The notes: a model not told the origin generated them from the letters alone. DNA of 64,000 bases from an uncultured Gammaproteobacteria bacterium (GCA_913045055.1 CAJWPI010000001.1:31299-95298), one strand, 5' to 3'; positions 35,726 through 47,898 are shown, counted from the first letter of the stretch. Numbers and translations are program-made.

Positions 35726-36580
35726 ATGTTTTTTAAATTTATACTCAAAAGCCTTAGGTTGTTCCCCTTTTGGATTTTGAAGGGCCTTTCGTACTTTCTT
35801 GGAGTCTTTTTATTCCTTATTCCCAATTATTATAAATCAGTGTCAAAAATAAATTTAAAAATAGCCTTTCCTGATAAAAATGAGAATGAAATAAATAACC
35901 TGACCTTCAAAAGTCTAGTGCACTCAACTAGATCATTATTAGAGACAGGAAATATATGGTACAAAAAAAATCATAAATCCTTGGAGGTCGGGGGACAGGA
36001 TCACATAAGGTCTCTACTCAAAAAAAAATCAGGAGCTGTTCTTTTTACACCCCACCTTGGTAATATTGAATCAATCATAAGCTTTCTTGGAGATAACTTT
36101 AACTGCTTTATTCCTTACACCCCTTCAAAAAATTCTTCTTTTGAAAGAGTCATGCTTGAAGCCAGAAGGGGGTTAGGAGTAACCATGGTTAAGGCCAACT
36201 TTTCAGGAATAAGAAAACTATATACTGCCTTGCAGGAAGGTGGAGTTATTGCTATAGCCTCTGACCAGGTTCCAAATAAAAAAAACGGGATAATCTCAAA
36301 TTTTTTTGGCCAACCCGCCCTTACCATGACGCTTGTGTCGAGCTTAGTAAATAAAACTAAATGCCCTTGTCATTTAGTTTATAGCTTAAGAGGAAAAGGG
36401 GATAATTCTTATAAAATCTTTTTTAGTGAAGAAATGGACTTCCTTCAGGGCTTGTCTCATGAAAGCTTTATAAATCGTATGAATAGAGAATTAGAAAATT
36501 GTATAATGAATGCACCAGAACAATATTCTTGGGAATATAAAAGATATAAACACTCAGGGCCTGTAGATCCTTATAAATAA
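35726..36580 (+). CDS. Lipid A biosynthesis acyltransferase (LpxL/HtrB family)
   Basis: Inner-membrane late acyltransferase of lipid A, 284 residues. N-terminal hydrophobic segment about 8-33. The catalytic HX4E is in TPHLGNIES near residue 109, with the second family block SDQVPNKKNGIISNFFGQPA near 193-212. The short length is normal. In Pseudomonas a lauroyl acyltransferase lies at the same place beside the glycyl-tRNA synthetase genes. Which acyl position or chain length it serves cannot be read from sequence. Confidence 0.87.
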   Translation: MFFKFILKSLRLFPFWILKGLSYFLGVFLFLIPNYYKSVSKINLKIAFPDKNENEINNLTFKSLVHSTRSLLETGNIWYKKNHKSLEVGGQDHIRSLLKKKSGAVLFTPHLGNIESIISFLGDNFNCFIPYTPSKNSSFERVMLEARRGLGVTMVKANFSGIRKLYTALQEGGVIAIASDQVPNKKNGIISNFFGQPALTMTLVSSLVNKTKCPCHLVYSLRGKGDNSYKIFFSEEMDFLQGLSHESFINRMNRELENCIMNAPEQYSWEYKRYKHSGPVDPYK

Positions 36581-36594
36581 TGATAATAAAGTGT

Positions 36595-36608
36595 AGTAAG
36601 TACTTACT
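36595..36608. promoter_or_regulatory. Perfect 14-bp palindrome upstream of glycyl-tRNA synthetase
   Basis: AGTAAGTACTTACT is self-complementary. It lies 12 bases before a TATGAT (36621-36626) that could be the -10 of the glyS promoter, so it would overlap the -35 region. Candidate operator; it could also be chance in AT-rich DNA. Confidence 0.4.
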
Positions 36609-36643
36609 CATAAACATAAATATGATCTTTAATTTTTTAATCC

Positions 36644-36660
36644 CAAAGAAGGCCTCTTTG
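36644..36660 (+). terminator. Hairpin in the leader of glyS, possible terminator or attenuator
   Basis: CAAAGA pairs with TCTTTG around AGGCC, followed by TTT and, 8 bases later, TTTTT. It may end lpxL transcription or lie in the glyS leader. The T-run is interrupted, so its strength is uncertain. Confidence 0.4.
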
Positions 36661-36700
36661 TTTAATGGCTCTTTTTCGTGTGATTTGGTGAGGGCTTATT

Positions 36701-38056
36701 TTGACTGCTAAATCTATGGAGGACTTAGTTTCTCTTTGCAAAAGAAGGGGTTTTATTTTTCAAACCAATGAAATATATGGGGGACTTCAGGGCGTTTATG
36801 ATTACGGTCCCCTTGGGGTGGAATTAAAGAACAATTTGAAGGCTTCGTGGTGGTCTTCAATGGTCTATGAAAGAGACGATGTTGAAGGCATTGATTCTGC
36901 TATTCTAACAAACTCATCAGTTCTTAAATATTCCGGCCATGAAGATACTTTTACAGATCCCTTGGTTGACTGTCGTAAATGCAATGCAAGGTCGAGAGCA
37001 GACCATTTAAAAGACAACAAATGCCCTTCTTGTGGATCTAACGACTTAACTAATCCGAGACCATTTAACTTAATGTTTAAAACAAATATAGGTCCTGTTG
37101 AAGAGGGGGCTTCATTCGCATACTTAAGGCCAGAAACAGCCCAACAAATATTTACAAACTTTAAAAATGTTTGTGACTCAACATCTAGATCGCTTCCTTT
37201 TGGAATAGCTCAAATAGGTAAAGCATTTAGAAATGAAGTTACTCCCAGAAACTTTATATTTAGAGTAAGAGAGTTAGAGCAAATGGAATTAGAGTTTTTT
37301 GTTAAACCAGGTGAAGATGAAAAGTGGTATAAGTTCTGGATAGAGGAAAGAATAAAATGGTGGGTTAATCAGGGTGTATCAGAAGAAAGACTAGAAATCT
37401 ATAAAGTGCCCCAAAAAGAGCTAGCTCACTATTCTAAATCTACTATAGACTTAATGTATAAATTTCCTCATGGCACTGAAGAATTAGAGGGGATTGCAAA
37501 CAGAACAGATTTTGATCTTGGCTCTCACTCAAAAAATCAATCTGAGTTGAATATTAAAGCAAAAGTTATCAAAAATAATGAGTCTAATTCTAAGCTAGCC
37601 ATCCAAGAAAAAGAAACAAATGAATGGGTTGTTCCTTATGTAATAGAACCCTCGGCTGGTGTAGAAAGAGGTTTTCTAGCCATTCTAAATGAGGCTTACA
37701 GAACCGAAGAGGTAAATGGAAAGAATAGAACTGTCTTGGCTCTCAAGCCTCACTTGGCTCCTATAAAAGCAGCAATAATACCTCTTAAGCGCAATGACCA
37801 AGAACTTGTGACGTTAGCAACAAATTTAAAAACGAAATTACAAAAACTGGGGATGGGGAGAATACTTCTTGAAAACTCTGGAAATATTGGGAAAAGTTAT
37901 AGAAGACACGATGAAGTGGGTACCCCCCTTTGTGTAACTGTTGATTTTCAAACTCAAGAAGACAACACAGTCACAGTAAGAGACAGGGACACAATGAAAC
38001 AGATTCGCTTGCCGGCAGAAGGAATAGCTCAATACCTAAAAGAATACCTTAATTAA
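36701..38056 (+). CDS. glyS: Glycyl-tRNA synthetase, single-chain alpha2 type
   Basis: Charges tRNA-Gly; a class IIa synthetase of 451 residues in one chain. N-terminal [20 protein letters not shown] and [11 protein letters not shown] blocks belong to the alpha2 GlyRS. A zinc ribbon uses C91, C94, C108 and C111. Motif 2 is [19 protein letters not shown], motif 3 is [10 protein letters not shown], and an anticodon-binding domain occupies the last 110 residues. Gammaproteobacteria normally have the unrelated alpha2beta2 GlyQ/GlyS at this exact locus. The start is TTG 36701: GAGG lies seven bases upstream, too far from ATG 36716. Confidence 0.93.
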   Translation: MTAKSMEDLVSLCKRRGFIFQTNEIYGGLQGVYDYGPLGVELKNNLKASWWSSMVYERDDVEGIDSAILTNSSVLKYSGHEDTFTDPLVDCRKCNARSRADHLKDNKCPSCGSNDLTNPRPFNLMFKTNIGPVEEGASFAYLRPETAQQIFTNFKNVCDSTSRSLPFGIAQIGKAFRNEVTPRNFIFRVRELEQMELEFFVKPGEDEKWYKFWIEERIKWWVNQGVSEERLEIYKVPQKELAHYSKSTIDLMYKFPHGTEELEGIANRTDFDLGSHSKNQSELNIKAKVIKNNESNSKLAIQEKETNEWVVPYVIEPSAGVERGFLAILNEAYRTEEVNGKNRTVLALKPHLAPIKAAIIPLKRNDQELVTLATNLKTKLQKLGMGRILLENSGNIGKSYRRHDEVGTPLCVTVDFQTQEDNTVTVRDRDTMKQIRLPAEGIAQYLKEYLN

Positions 38057-38595
38057 GTGCAAAAAAACTTTATTTTCTTAGATAGAGATGGGGTCATAAA
38101 CGAAGACCTTTATGATTATGTAACTTCTCCAAAAGATTTTAAGTTTATTAAAGGAAGCCTGCAGGCAATTGTAAACCTTACTTCTGCGGGCTATGAAATA
38201 ATAGTCGCAACAAATCAAGCCTGTATAGGCTCTGGGATAGCAACCGCCAGACAAATAAAAGAAGTTAATGAGTTTATGGAAAAAGAAGTGGTCAAGGGCG
38301 GGGGCAAAATTAAGAAAATTTTTGTTTGTCCTCATAAGCAAAATGCTGGATGCGGATGCAGAAAGCCAGAAATAGGCCTTTTAGCCCAAGCAGAAAAGGA
38401 ATTACAACAAAACCTCAAAGGAATTTATTTTATTGGAGACAAAGAGTCAGATGTGCAAGCAGCTTTAAGTTTTGGTTGCGTCCCTCTGCTGGTTCTTACG
38501 GGCTACGGATCGTCCGCCAGAAAAAAAGTAAACTTTCCTAAAAAAGTTAAAACATTTGCCGATTTAAGGTCTGCTGTTGAATATATCACCGGCAA

Positions 38596-38599
<4 letters not shown>
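38057..38599 (+). CDS. gmhB: D-glycero-beta-D-manno-heptose 1,7-bisphosphate 7-phosphatase
   Basis: HAD phosphatase in ADP-heptose synthesis for the lipopolysaccharide core. It has 180 residues. Motif I is FLDRDGVIN with D9 and D11, a zinc-binding loop CPHKQNAGCGCRKPE lies near 95-109, and motif IV is GDKESDVQAA near 127-136. The GTG start directly abuts the glyS stop, with no other start nearby, and the 3' end overlaps plsC by 4 bases. The gmhB-plsC order next to gyrB is the standard gammaproteobacterial one. Confidence 0.93.
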
Positions 38600-41825
<3,226 letters not shown>

Positions 41826-41844
41826 TTACATATTTTATAATATT

Positions 41845-42915
41845 TTATAAGTTTATGTGATCAAAATTAGATAAAAAAGGTCCCTCGCCCTCTATTCCTT
41901 CTGTAGATATTAAAGAAGCAAAAATCTGGTTTTCTGCCTCTAAAATTTCTTTGACAATTATGTTGAGGTTTTTGTTATCTAGTTCTGAAGAAAGATCGTC
42001 AATTAAAAATACTGAAGAAGAATTGAATGATTTTTCTAAAAAAGGATAAATAGTTAAATAAATCAATAAAATCAATAACTTCTGTTGTCCACGAGAAAGA
42101 ACATCTTCTGCTTTTTTGCTTTTTACATTAAAGATAATGTCTGACCTGTGCGGTCCAGTTGTGGTGTAGCCAAGGACTTTATCTTTTTCGTGGTCTTCTT
42201 CTAAGGCCTGAGAAAAAGTTTTAGATTTAGACCAGCCTTGATAATGTTTTAATTCGGTTAGAGGTAAAAATTCTAAATTGTATTTCTTCTTTATTGCTCC
42301 AAAATAACAATATAAGTTATCGCAATAGAGTTTAAAAAAATTTTCTTTTTCTAACTTTATAATCTCACCCAGCTCTATTAGCTCTTTTGACCAGGCCAAC
42401 ACCTCTTGTTTTCTGGCCTTCTTTTTAAGGAGTCTGTTTCTTTGGTTAAGTGCCTTTAAATATTTAGAATAATCAGATTTGAAGGCAGGTTTCACGTGAA
42501 ACATCATGCGAAGCAAAAAATCTCTCCTTAATTCTGCCTCTCCTGAAATTAAATTTAACTTTTTCCCCAACACTACACTCATAAATGGAACTTCTTTCAG
42601 TTTAATGGGGCTTGAGTCCTTCTCTCTTTTTACAGACAGTCTAGAAGAATAAGTCTTTTTGCAAGCAATTCGAATTTTGTAGCTTTTTGAGTCTCCTAGC
42701 AAAGCTAAAGAAAAGTAGTCATTGTTTTTTCCAATACACTCCGATAGGCCAGAGCCCCTGAAGCTTTTCCCCGATAAAAGGATGTTAACTGACTCTAACA
42801 GGCTCGTTTTACCTGATGCGTTTTTTCCCGAGATAAGAACTTTCGAGCCTGAAAATTTTAAAAGTTTTTTTTTGAAAAGTCTAAAGTTTTCAAGGTATAG
42901 TCTTGAAATTTTCAA
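41845..42915 (-). CDS. recF: DNA repair and replication protein RecF
   Basis: SMC-like ATPase that helps load RecA at gaps. It has 356 residues with the Walker A GKNASGKT at 30-37, an ABC-like signature LSRGQQKLLILLIY near 270 and Walker B VFLIDDLSSELD near 300-311. It starts 3 bases after dnaN. A near-perfect parS site lies inside its coding sequence and encodes FHVKP at about residues 138-142. The protein looks somewhat divergent but complete. Confidence 0.93.
   Translation of the reverse strand: MKISRLYLENFRLFKKKLLKFSGSKVLISGKNASGKTSLLESVNILLSGKSFRGSGLSECIGKNNDYFSLALLGDSKSYKIRIACKKTYSSRLSVKREKDSSPIKLKEVPFMSVVLGKKLNLISGEAELRRDFLLRMMFHVKPAFKSDYSKYLKALNQRNRLLKKKARKQEVLAWSKELIELGEIIKLEKENFFKLYCDNLYCYFGAIKKKYNLEFLPLTELKHYQGWSKSKTFSQALEEDHEKDKVLGYTTTGPHRSDIIFNVKSKKAEDVLSRGQQKLLILLIYLTIYPFLEKSFNSSSVFLIDDLSSELDNKNLNIIVKEILEAENQIFASLISTEGIEGEGPFLSNFDHINL
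42488..42503. promoter_or_regulatory. parS: parS centromere-like site inside recF
   Basis: The 14-base core GTTTCACGTGAAAC (42489-42502) is a perfect palindrome and the 16-mer matches the bacterial parS consensus TGTTTCACGTGAAACA at 15 of 16 positions. ParA and ParB are encoded 10 kb away at 51.9-53.5 kb. It is the only such site I found in the window. Confidence 0.85.
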
Positions 42916-42917
42916 CC

Positions 42918-44021
42918 CTAGAGCCTCATTGGCATGACTACATATACTTCAGATGAGTTTTCTGGTTCTCTTATTAGACAGCTATTTTCTTCTCCATAAA
43001 ACAACATTTCAACCTTGGCTGAATCAATGACATTCAGGGCATCAAGGATATAATTTATATTAAAACCTATTTCTAAGTCAGCTCCAGAAAAAACAACCTC
43101 AATTTCTTCTTCAGCAAGCTCCTGTTCGGGGTTGTTTGCAGTCAACGTTAGCAGGTTTTTTTTAAGTGAAAACCTCACCCCTCTGTATTTCTCGCTTGAT
43201 AAAACTGAGGATCTAGAGAGGGCTGACTGCAGAGTCTCCTTTTCAACTAACATGCTATTTTCTTCTCCTGTTGGAAAAACTTTTTCATAATCGGGGAACC
43301 GCCCTTCTATTAGCTTTGAAGAGAAAACCTGGTTCTTAGAGATTATTGTTAAGTGAGAATCATTTAATAAAACCTCTATTTTCTCTTTTTCTGGAGAAAG
43401 TATCTTTGAAAGTTCTATTACAGCCTTTCTGGGTAAAATGTATTTTATTTCATTTTCGTTGTGATCCAGGTCTTCTAGAGCTGCCACTGCCATTCTATGA
43501 CCATCCGTTGCAACAGCCTTCATGCCTTTGCCTGAGAATTCTAAAAGCAGGCCATTTAAGTAATACCTTACATCCTGGGAGGCCATAGAAAATGATGTTT
43601 TTGTTAAAAGTCTCTTTAGTAGGGATGAGTCTAGCCTTACAGGCTCTTTTTCGTGCATTACTTCTAGCTCAGGAAAATCATTCGCAGAAAGGGTTGCAAA
43701 ATCAGCATTAAAGTTTGCAGAACTTACATGAAGCTTTCCTTCGTTTAAAGCAAAGTTTAACTTTTCATCGTCTTTGAGAGACCTGCATAGTTCTGACATT
43801 TTTCTTGCCGACACCGTTACCTCGCCCTCTTCCTGGATTTCAACAGACTTAGGCTGGGACTTAAGCTGAACCTCTAGGTCTGTAGAAACAATTTCTAAGA
43901 CTTCCGCCTCTGCTTTTATTTTTAAATTGGCAAGTATGGGTATAGTTTGTCTTCTCTCTGCTATTGCTGCTGCATTGTGAATGCAGCTTGCTATGTCGTC
44001 CTTTTGAACAGTAAATTTCAT
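42918..44021 (-). CDS. dnaN: DNA polymerase III beta sliding clamp
   Basis: Ring-shaped processivity clamp of 367 residues (E. coli 366), three topologically similar domains of about 120 residues. Signature stretches: AAAIAERRQTIPILANLKI near 18-36, RYYLNGLLLEF near 150 and ATDGHRMAV near 170. The C-terminus ends in VYVVMPMRL, which forms part of the protein-binding groove. It follows dnaA by 11 bases and precedes recF by 2 bases. Confidence 0.97.
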   Translation of the reverse strand: MKFTVQKDDIASCIHNAAAIAERRQTIPILANLKIKAEAEVLEIVSTDLEVQLKSQPKSVEIQEEGEVTVSARKMSELCRSLKDDEKLNFALNEGKLHVSSANFNADFATLSANDFPELEVMHEKEPVRLDSSLLKRLLTKTSFSMASQDVRYYLNGLLLEFSGKGMKAVATDGHRMAVAALEDLDHNENEIKYILPRKAVIELSKILSPEKEKIEVLLNDSHLTIISKNQVFSSKLIEGRFPDYEKVFPTGEENSMLVEKETLQSALSRSSVLSSEKYRGVRFSLKKNLLTLTANNPEQELAEEEIEVVFSGADLEIGFNINYILDALNVIDSAKVEMLFYGEENSCLIREPENSSEVYVVMPMRL

Positions 44022-44032
44022 TTATTTATAAT

Positions 44033-45400
44033 CTATATTGTTAAAGCTCTGACTAAGTTTCTATAGTCTTGTTCAATTTCGTTATTAAAGTCCCTTAATT
44101 CCTTTATTTTTTTACATGCGTGAAGGACCGTTGTGTGGTCTCTGCCTCCAAATGACTCCCCTATTTCTGGTAAACTGTGATTGGTAAGTTCTTTGGCTAG
44201 AAACATTGACATTTGTCTGGGTCTTGCCACGGATCTACTTCTTCTTTTAGATAAAAGGTCACTTAGTTTTACATTATAATATTCTGCAACTGTTTTTTGT
44301 ATATTGTCCACGCTAACTTGTCTTGCCTGGATGGCCAGCAAGTCTTTTAGCGAGTCCTTTATTAAGCCAATATCTATCTTGCTTCCTGTAAAATTAGAGC
44401 TAGCTATTACTCTTTTTAGGGCCCCCTCCAGCTCTCTAACGTTTGATCTTACCTTTTGGGCAATGAAGAAAGCGCTTTCTGTGTCTAGCTTTTGGCCAAG
44501 ACTTTCTGCTTTGCTTAAAAGTATTGCTACTCTTGTTTCCAATTCCGGTGGATCAATGATTACTGGCAAGCCCCAGCCCAGTCTAGACTTTAATCTATCC
44601 TCAAGTCCATCAATTTCTTTTGGGTACCTGTCACATGTAAGTATCATTTGACTGCCTCTTTCTAAAAGGGAATTAAAAGTATGAAACAATTCCTCTTGGG
44701 ACTGTTCCTTGTTAGCAAAAAACTGAATGTCATCTATTAAAAGGGCATCTAAAGACCTATAGTGTTGCTTAAATTCACTAATAGCTCCTAATTGTAATGA
44801 TTTTACCATATCACTCACAAACTTCTCTGAATGTGCATAGGTAATTTTCATGTTTGGGTTTTTCTCTTTAATCTTATTTCCTATTGCGTGCATTAGGTGA
44901 GTTTTTCCAAGCCCAACACCTCCATAAATAAATAGGGGGTTGTAAGACTCTTCTGTCCCCTTAACTACCTGCTTTGCTGCTGCCAAGGCTATTCTGTTCG
45001 ACTTGCCTTCTATAAAAGTCTTAAAGGTTAAGTTTTTTAAAAGTGTATTTCTCTCTTGGTCTTGGGGACTTTTCACTCCAAGACCGTTAGTGTTGGCTGC
45101 TGTTAAAGGCGCCTGGTTGTCTGTATCTTTTAGGTTTTCAGCTTCATTCTCTACCTCAAATGTAATGATGAGATCTTCGTTTTGGGTTATATCAGAAAGC
45201 CTTTTCTTTATAAAAGAGGAGTAGTTTTCTTCTACCCAACTCAAAATAAACTGATTTGGGGCTAAAATGCTATAAGACAAAGGGTTTGTGCCCAGGTTTT
45301 CTCTTAATGCTAGCGGGGCTATCCAGGTGGTATACTCTTCTACAGGAAAGTCCTTTTCTAAAGTTTTTTGACACTCTTTCCAAAACAGGGCTTCTTGCAT
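44033..45400 (-). CDS. dnaA: Chromosomal replication initiator DnaA
   Basis: AAA+ initiator that binds DnaA boxes and opens the origin. About 455 residues from ATG 45400: an N-terminal DnaB-interacting domain ([14 protein letters not shown]), a variable linker, the AAA+ domain with [13 protein letters not shown] and LLIDDIQFF, and the C-terminal helix-turn-helix with the DnaA signature [15 protein letters not shown]. The longest open frame (GTG 45439) starts inside a DnaA box and is rejected; ATG 45412 is the only serious alternative and adds four residues. Confidence 0.96.
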   Translation of the reverse strand: MQEALFWKECQKTLEKDFPVEEYTTWIAPLALRENLGTNPLSYSILAPNQFILSWVEENYSSFIKKRLSDITQNEDLIITFEVENEAENLKDTDNQAPLTAANTNGLGVKSPQDQERNTLLKNLTFKTFIEGKSNRIALAAAKQVVKGTEESYNPLFIYGGVGLGKTHLMHAIGNKIKEKNPNMKITYAHSEKFVSDMVKSLQLGAISEFKQHYRSLDALLIDDIQFFANKEQSQEELFHTFNSLLERGSQMILTCDRYPKEIDGLEDRLKSRLGWGLPVIIDPPELETRVAILLSKAESLGQKLDTESAFFIAQKVRSNVRELEGALKRVIASSNFTGSKIDIGLIKDSLKDLLAIQARQVSVDNIQKTVAEYYNVKLSDLLSKRRSRSVARPRQMSMFLAKELTNHSLPEIGESFGGRDHTTVLHACKKIKELRDFNNEIEQDYRNLVRALTI

Positions 45401-45431
45401 AACATCAAACATTATATAAAAAAACAAGAAG

Positions 45432-45440
45432 TTATCCACA
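45432..45440 (+). promoter_or_regulatory. DnaA box, perfect consensus
   Basis: TTATCCACA on the plus strand, downstream of the predicted dnaA transcription start. It is one of two perfect boxes in inverted orientation 20 bases apart, upstream of dnaA. Confidence 0.85.
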
Positions 45441-45451
45441 GCATAAATACA

Positions 45452-45479
45452 ATTTTAACCTGTGGATAAGTTGTGTAAA
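45452..45479 (-). promoter_or_regulatory. Predicted dnaA promoter with a DnaA box in its spacer
   Basis: On the minus strand TTTACA (45479-45474) and TAAAAT (45457-45452) are 16 bases apart. A perfect DnaA box (45461-45469, TGTGGATAA on plus) lies within the spacer, a layout suited to autorepression by DnaA. Confidence 0.6.
45461..45469 (-). promoter_or_regulatory. DnaA box, perfect consensus
   Basis: TTATCCACA read on the minus strand. It sits between the -35 and -10 boxes of the predicted dnaA promoter. Confidence 0.85.
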
Positions 45480-45498
45480 TATTGTTTTTTTAAATTAC

Positions 45499-45527
45499 TT
45501 GTTTAATTTATTAAAAAAAACTAATAT
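45499..45527 (+). promoter_or_regulatory. Probable rpmH promoter
   Basis: TTGTTT (45499-45504) and TAATAT (45522-45527) with a 17-base spacer, giving a start near 45534 and a leader of about 23 bases to the rpmH ATG. Confidence 0.5.
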
Positions 45528-45556
45528 GCGCTTGCATTTTTTGGTACACATGAAAC

Positions 45557-45691
45557 ATGAAAAGGACTTATCAACCAAGCAAAATAAAAAGAGCAAGAAC
45601 TCATGGTTTTAGAGCTAGAAATTCCAGCAACAGCGGAAGGAAAATCCTAAACAGCAGGAGAAGGCGCGGCAGGAAGTCCCTCTCTTCCTAA
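45557..45691 (+). CDS. rpmH: 50S ribosomal protein L34
   Basis: A 44-residue basic ribosomal protein with the universal opening [20 protein letters not shown] and the ending GRKSLSS. The gene is short but unmistakable and sits in its normal place between dnaA and rnpA. An upstream out-of-frame ATG at 45550 is not used. No clear Shine-Dalgarno precedes the start. rnpA follows after 6 bases. Confidence 0.96.
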   Translation: MKRTYQPSKIKRARTHGFRARNSSNSGRKILNSRRRRGRKSLSS

Positions 45692-45697
45692 ATATTT

Positions 45698-46063
45698 ATG
45701 GGTGTAGGCAAGGGCCTTACCATTCCTTCGAGGGAAGGTTTTGGAAAAATTTTCTCCGCCCCTGACTGCAGGGTGAGGTCTGGTTCTCTTGAGCTGTTTG
45801 GAAAAAAAAACAACCTATCTGGTCCGCGTGTAGGTATTGCTATTAAAAAAAAGGACTACAAGCTTGCTACAAACAGAAACTTTATTAAAAGGAAAATTAG
45901 AGGTAGTTTTTTGCTATCATGTGAAGTCCTTCCTCCCATGGATTTTGTTGTTTTAGTGAAGGGAGGGGTGACTTCAGATTGTAAAAAACTAAAAAGAGAC
46001 CTTTTGTCCCTGTGGACTAAAACAAAGAAAAGTAATGAAAAAAATAGTAATCATAATCATTAG
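45698..46063 (+). CDS. rnpA: Ribonuclease P protein component
   Basis: Protein cofactor of RNase P for tRNA 5' maturation. It has 121 residues with the conserved RNA-binding helix ATNRNFIKRKIRGSF near 58-72 and the opening LTIPSREGFGKIF. It is basic throughout, and the C-terminal tail is Lys/Asn-rich. Its last 29 bases overlap yidD in another frame, a common arrangement. Confidence 0.94.
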   Translation: MGVGKGLTIPSREGFGKIFSAPDCRVRSGSLELFGKKNNLSGPRVGIAIKKKDYKLATNRNFIKRKIRGSFLLSCEVLPPMDFVVLVKGGVTSDCKKLKRDLLSLWTKTKKSNEKNSNHNH

Positions 46064-46262
46064 AGCTTACCAAAAATTTATAAGCCCCATTCTTGGACCT
46101 GCCTGCAGATTTCATCCAACTTGCTCCAGTTACGCTTTAACTGCCATAGAAGAGCACGGTCTTGCTTTTGGGCTTTTCCTTGCTTTAAAGAGAGTGTTTA
46201 GATGTAACCCCTGGGGAGGTAGTGGCCTTGACGAAGTGCCAAAAAAAGACACGTGGACATAG
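46035..46262 (+). CDS. yidD: Membrane protein insertion efficiency factor YidD
   Basis: A 75-residue protein with the family pattern AYQKFISPILGPACRFHPTCSSYALTAIE-like core (cysteines in GPACRFHPTCSSYA near 22-35) and RCNPWGGSGLDEVP near the end. It helps YidC-dependent insertion. The gene overlaps rnpA by 29 bases and yidC by 10 bases, giving a translationally coupled rpmH-rnpA-yidD-yidC unit. Confidence 0.94.
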   Translation: MKKIVIIIIRAYQKFISPILGPACRFHPTCSSYALTAIEEHGLAFGLFLALKRVFRCNPWGGSGLDEVPKKDTWT

Positions 46263-47896
46263 TAAGATTTATTTTAATTTTTCTTATAGCTGGAACGGCC
46301 TATTATCTTCTGTTGCAGTGGCCACCAATTGAGACAGTTCATTCAACAAATGAGAGCTCCCCCTTATATGAAGAGCTAGAAAGCAGTAGTAAGGACTCAC
46401 TTTCTCCATTACAACCCCCCGCTTTATCTTCGCCAGATCCTGAGGTTGTTTCCAGTAAAAGGGTTAGCTCTTTTAAGTCTTTTTTTGTAGAAAATGATGT
46501 TTTAAAACTAAAGATAGAGGGAGAGACGGGAGCGGTTAACTCCGCCGTTCTTAAGAAGGTAAAAAGAAATGCTTTCGGCGAAGATTCTTTAGATTTTTTA
46601 AGCTCAGAGCCTTCCAGGTCTTACTTTTTAAATAGTGGTTTCTTTCTTAATTCTGGGGCGTTTATTAAACCAAAGTTTTTGTCTATGAAGGAGAGCACCA
46701 CTTCAGAGGGGTGGAAGTCCTATTCTCTTAGAGGTGAAGATGAGGGTTTGGGTTTCGAGAGGTTGGTTATACTAAAACCAGAACTCTACTCAGTAACCGT
46801 TACCGACAAAGTTGTGGCCAAGAACATTTCTGGCCCCACAACGATTACACCTTATGCGATTATAAATAGGGATGGTTTTGCGGTGAAAGGAGACGCCTTT
46901 GCTTACGCCTATCTGGGTCCAGTCTTTTCAACCCAAGAGGAAAGGTTTGAAAAAATTTCTTTCGAAGACCTAGCAGAAGAGTCTTTTAAAAAAAGCTCAC
47001 CTGGTGGATGGTCAGCTCTTATACAACACTATTTTTTATCTGCCTGGGTGCCAGACCAATCAAAAACATTTCTTTTTCAAGCAAGGAAGAACTCAAATAA
47101 TAGGTTTTCGGTCGGGTACACCGAAGCCCCGGTTACTCTAGAAAAACAAGGCGATACCGCCTCGAGCTCTAACACACTTTATGTGGGCCCAAAACTAGCA
47201 AAACAATTAGATAAACTTCACCCAGATCTTGATCTTGTACTTGATTATGGCTTTTTGTGGTGGCTTGGTGTTCCAATATATTGGTTACTTGGTTTTGGAT
47301 ATGAAATATTTCAAAACTGGGGGGTGGCAATAATATTTCTCACAATCATGCTTAAGCTTCTTCTGTGGCCCCTTTCTGCTTCCGCTTATAGATCTATGGG
47401 TAAAATGCGCACATTAACGCCCAAGTTACAGGCGCTGCAGTCTCAGCACGGAGATGATAAGCAGAAGATGGGTCAGGCTATGATGGAGCTTTATAAGAAA
47501 GAGGGGGTTAATCCTCTGGGGGGTTGTTTGCCCATGCTGGCCCAAATGCCTTTCTTTTTAGCCTTTTACTGGGTTCTTGTTGAAACTGTGGAACTTAGGC
47601 ATTCTCCCTTTGTCTTTTGGATAACTGATCTTTCTTCAAAAGACCCGCTGTTCGTTCTTCCCATTCTAAATGCTGCGGGAATGTATTACTCTCAAAAACT
47701 CACCCCCACTCCACCCAACGCCGATCCTATGCAAGCCCAGATGATGAAATACTTCCCCTTGGTTTTTGCTTTAATATTTGCTTGGTTTCCTGCTGGCCTT
47801 GTTCTTTATTGGTTGGTGAATATGCTCGTAACTCTTCTACAGCAATGGTGGTATTACAGAAAAGAGGGTGGTTCTGTTTTTTCATCTGAGAGCTAG
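46253..47896 (+). CDS. yidC: Membrane protein insertase YidC
   Basis: Inserts and folds inner-membrane proteins, including ATP synthase subunit c, encoded downstream. It has 547 residues (E. coli 548): an N-terminal membrane anchor (about 5-22), a large periplasmic domain (about 60-330) and a C-terminal five-helix insertase domain with NWGVAIIFLTIMLKLLLWPL and the GCLPMLAQMPFFLAFYWVL block. The start is GTG 46253 inside the end of yidD, chosen because it gives the family N-terminus. Confidence 0.95.
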   Translation: MDIVRFILIFLIAGTAYYLLLQWPPIETVHSTNESSPLYEELESSSKDSLSPLQPPALSSPDPEVVSSKRVSSFKSFFVENDVLKLKIEGETGAVNSAVLKKVKRNAFGEDSLDFLSSEPSRSYFLNSGFFLNSGAFIKPKFLSMKESTTSEGWKSYSLRGEDEGLGFERLVILKPELYSVTVTDKVVAKNISGPTTITPYAIINRDGFAVKGDAFAYAYLGPVFSTQEERFEKISFEDLAEESFKKSSPGGWSALIQHYFLSAWVPDQSKTFLFQARKNSNNRFSVGYTEAPVTLEKQGDTASSSNTLYVGPKLAKQLDKLHPDLDLVLDYGFLWWLGVPIYWLLGFGYEIFQNWGVAIIFLTIMLKLLLWPLSASAYRSMGKMRTLTPKLQALQSQHGDDKQKMGQAMMELYKKEGVNPLGGCLPMLAQMPFFLAFYWVLVETVELRHSPFVFWITDLSSKDPLFVLPILNAAGMYYSQKLTPTPPNADPMQAQMMKYFPLVFALIFAWFPAGLVLYWLVNMLVTLLQQWWYYRKEGGSVFSSES

Positions 47897-47898
47897 TC

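Noticed and set aside
45401..45439. N-terminal extension of dnaA starting at GTG 45439
   Set aside because: The GTG lies within a perfect DnaA box at the predicted transcription start, and the added residues do not resemble the DnaA N-terminus.
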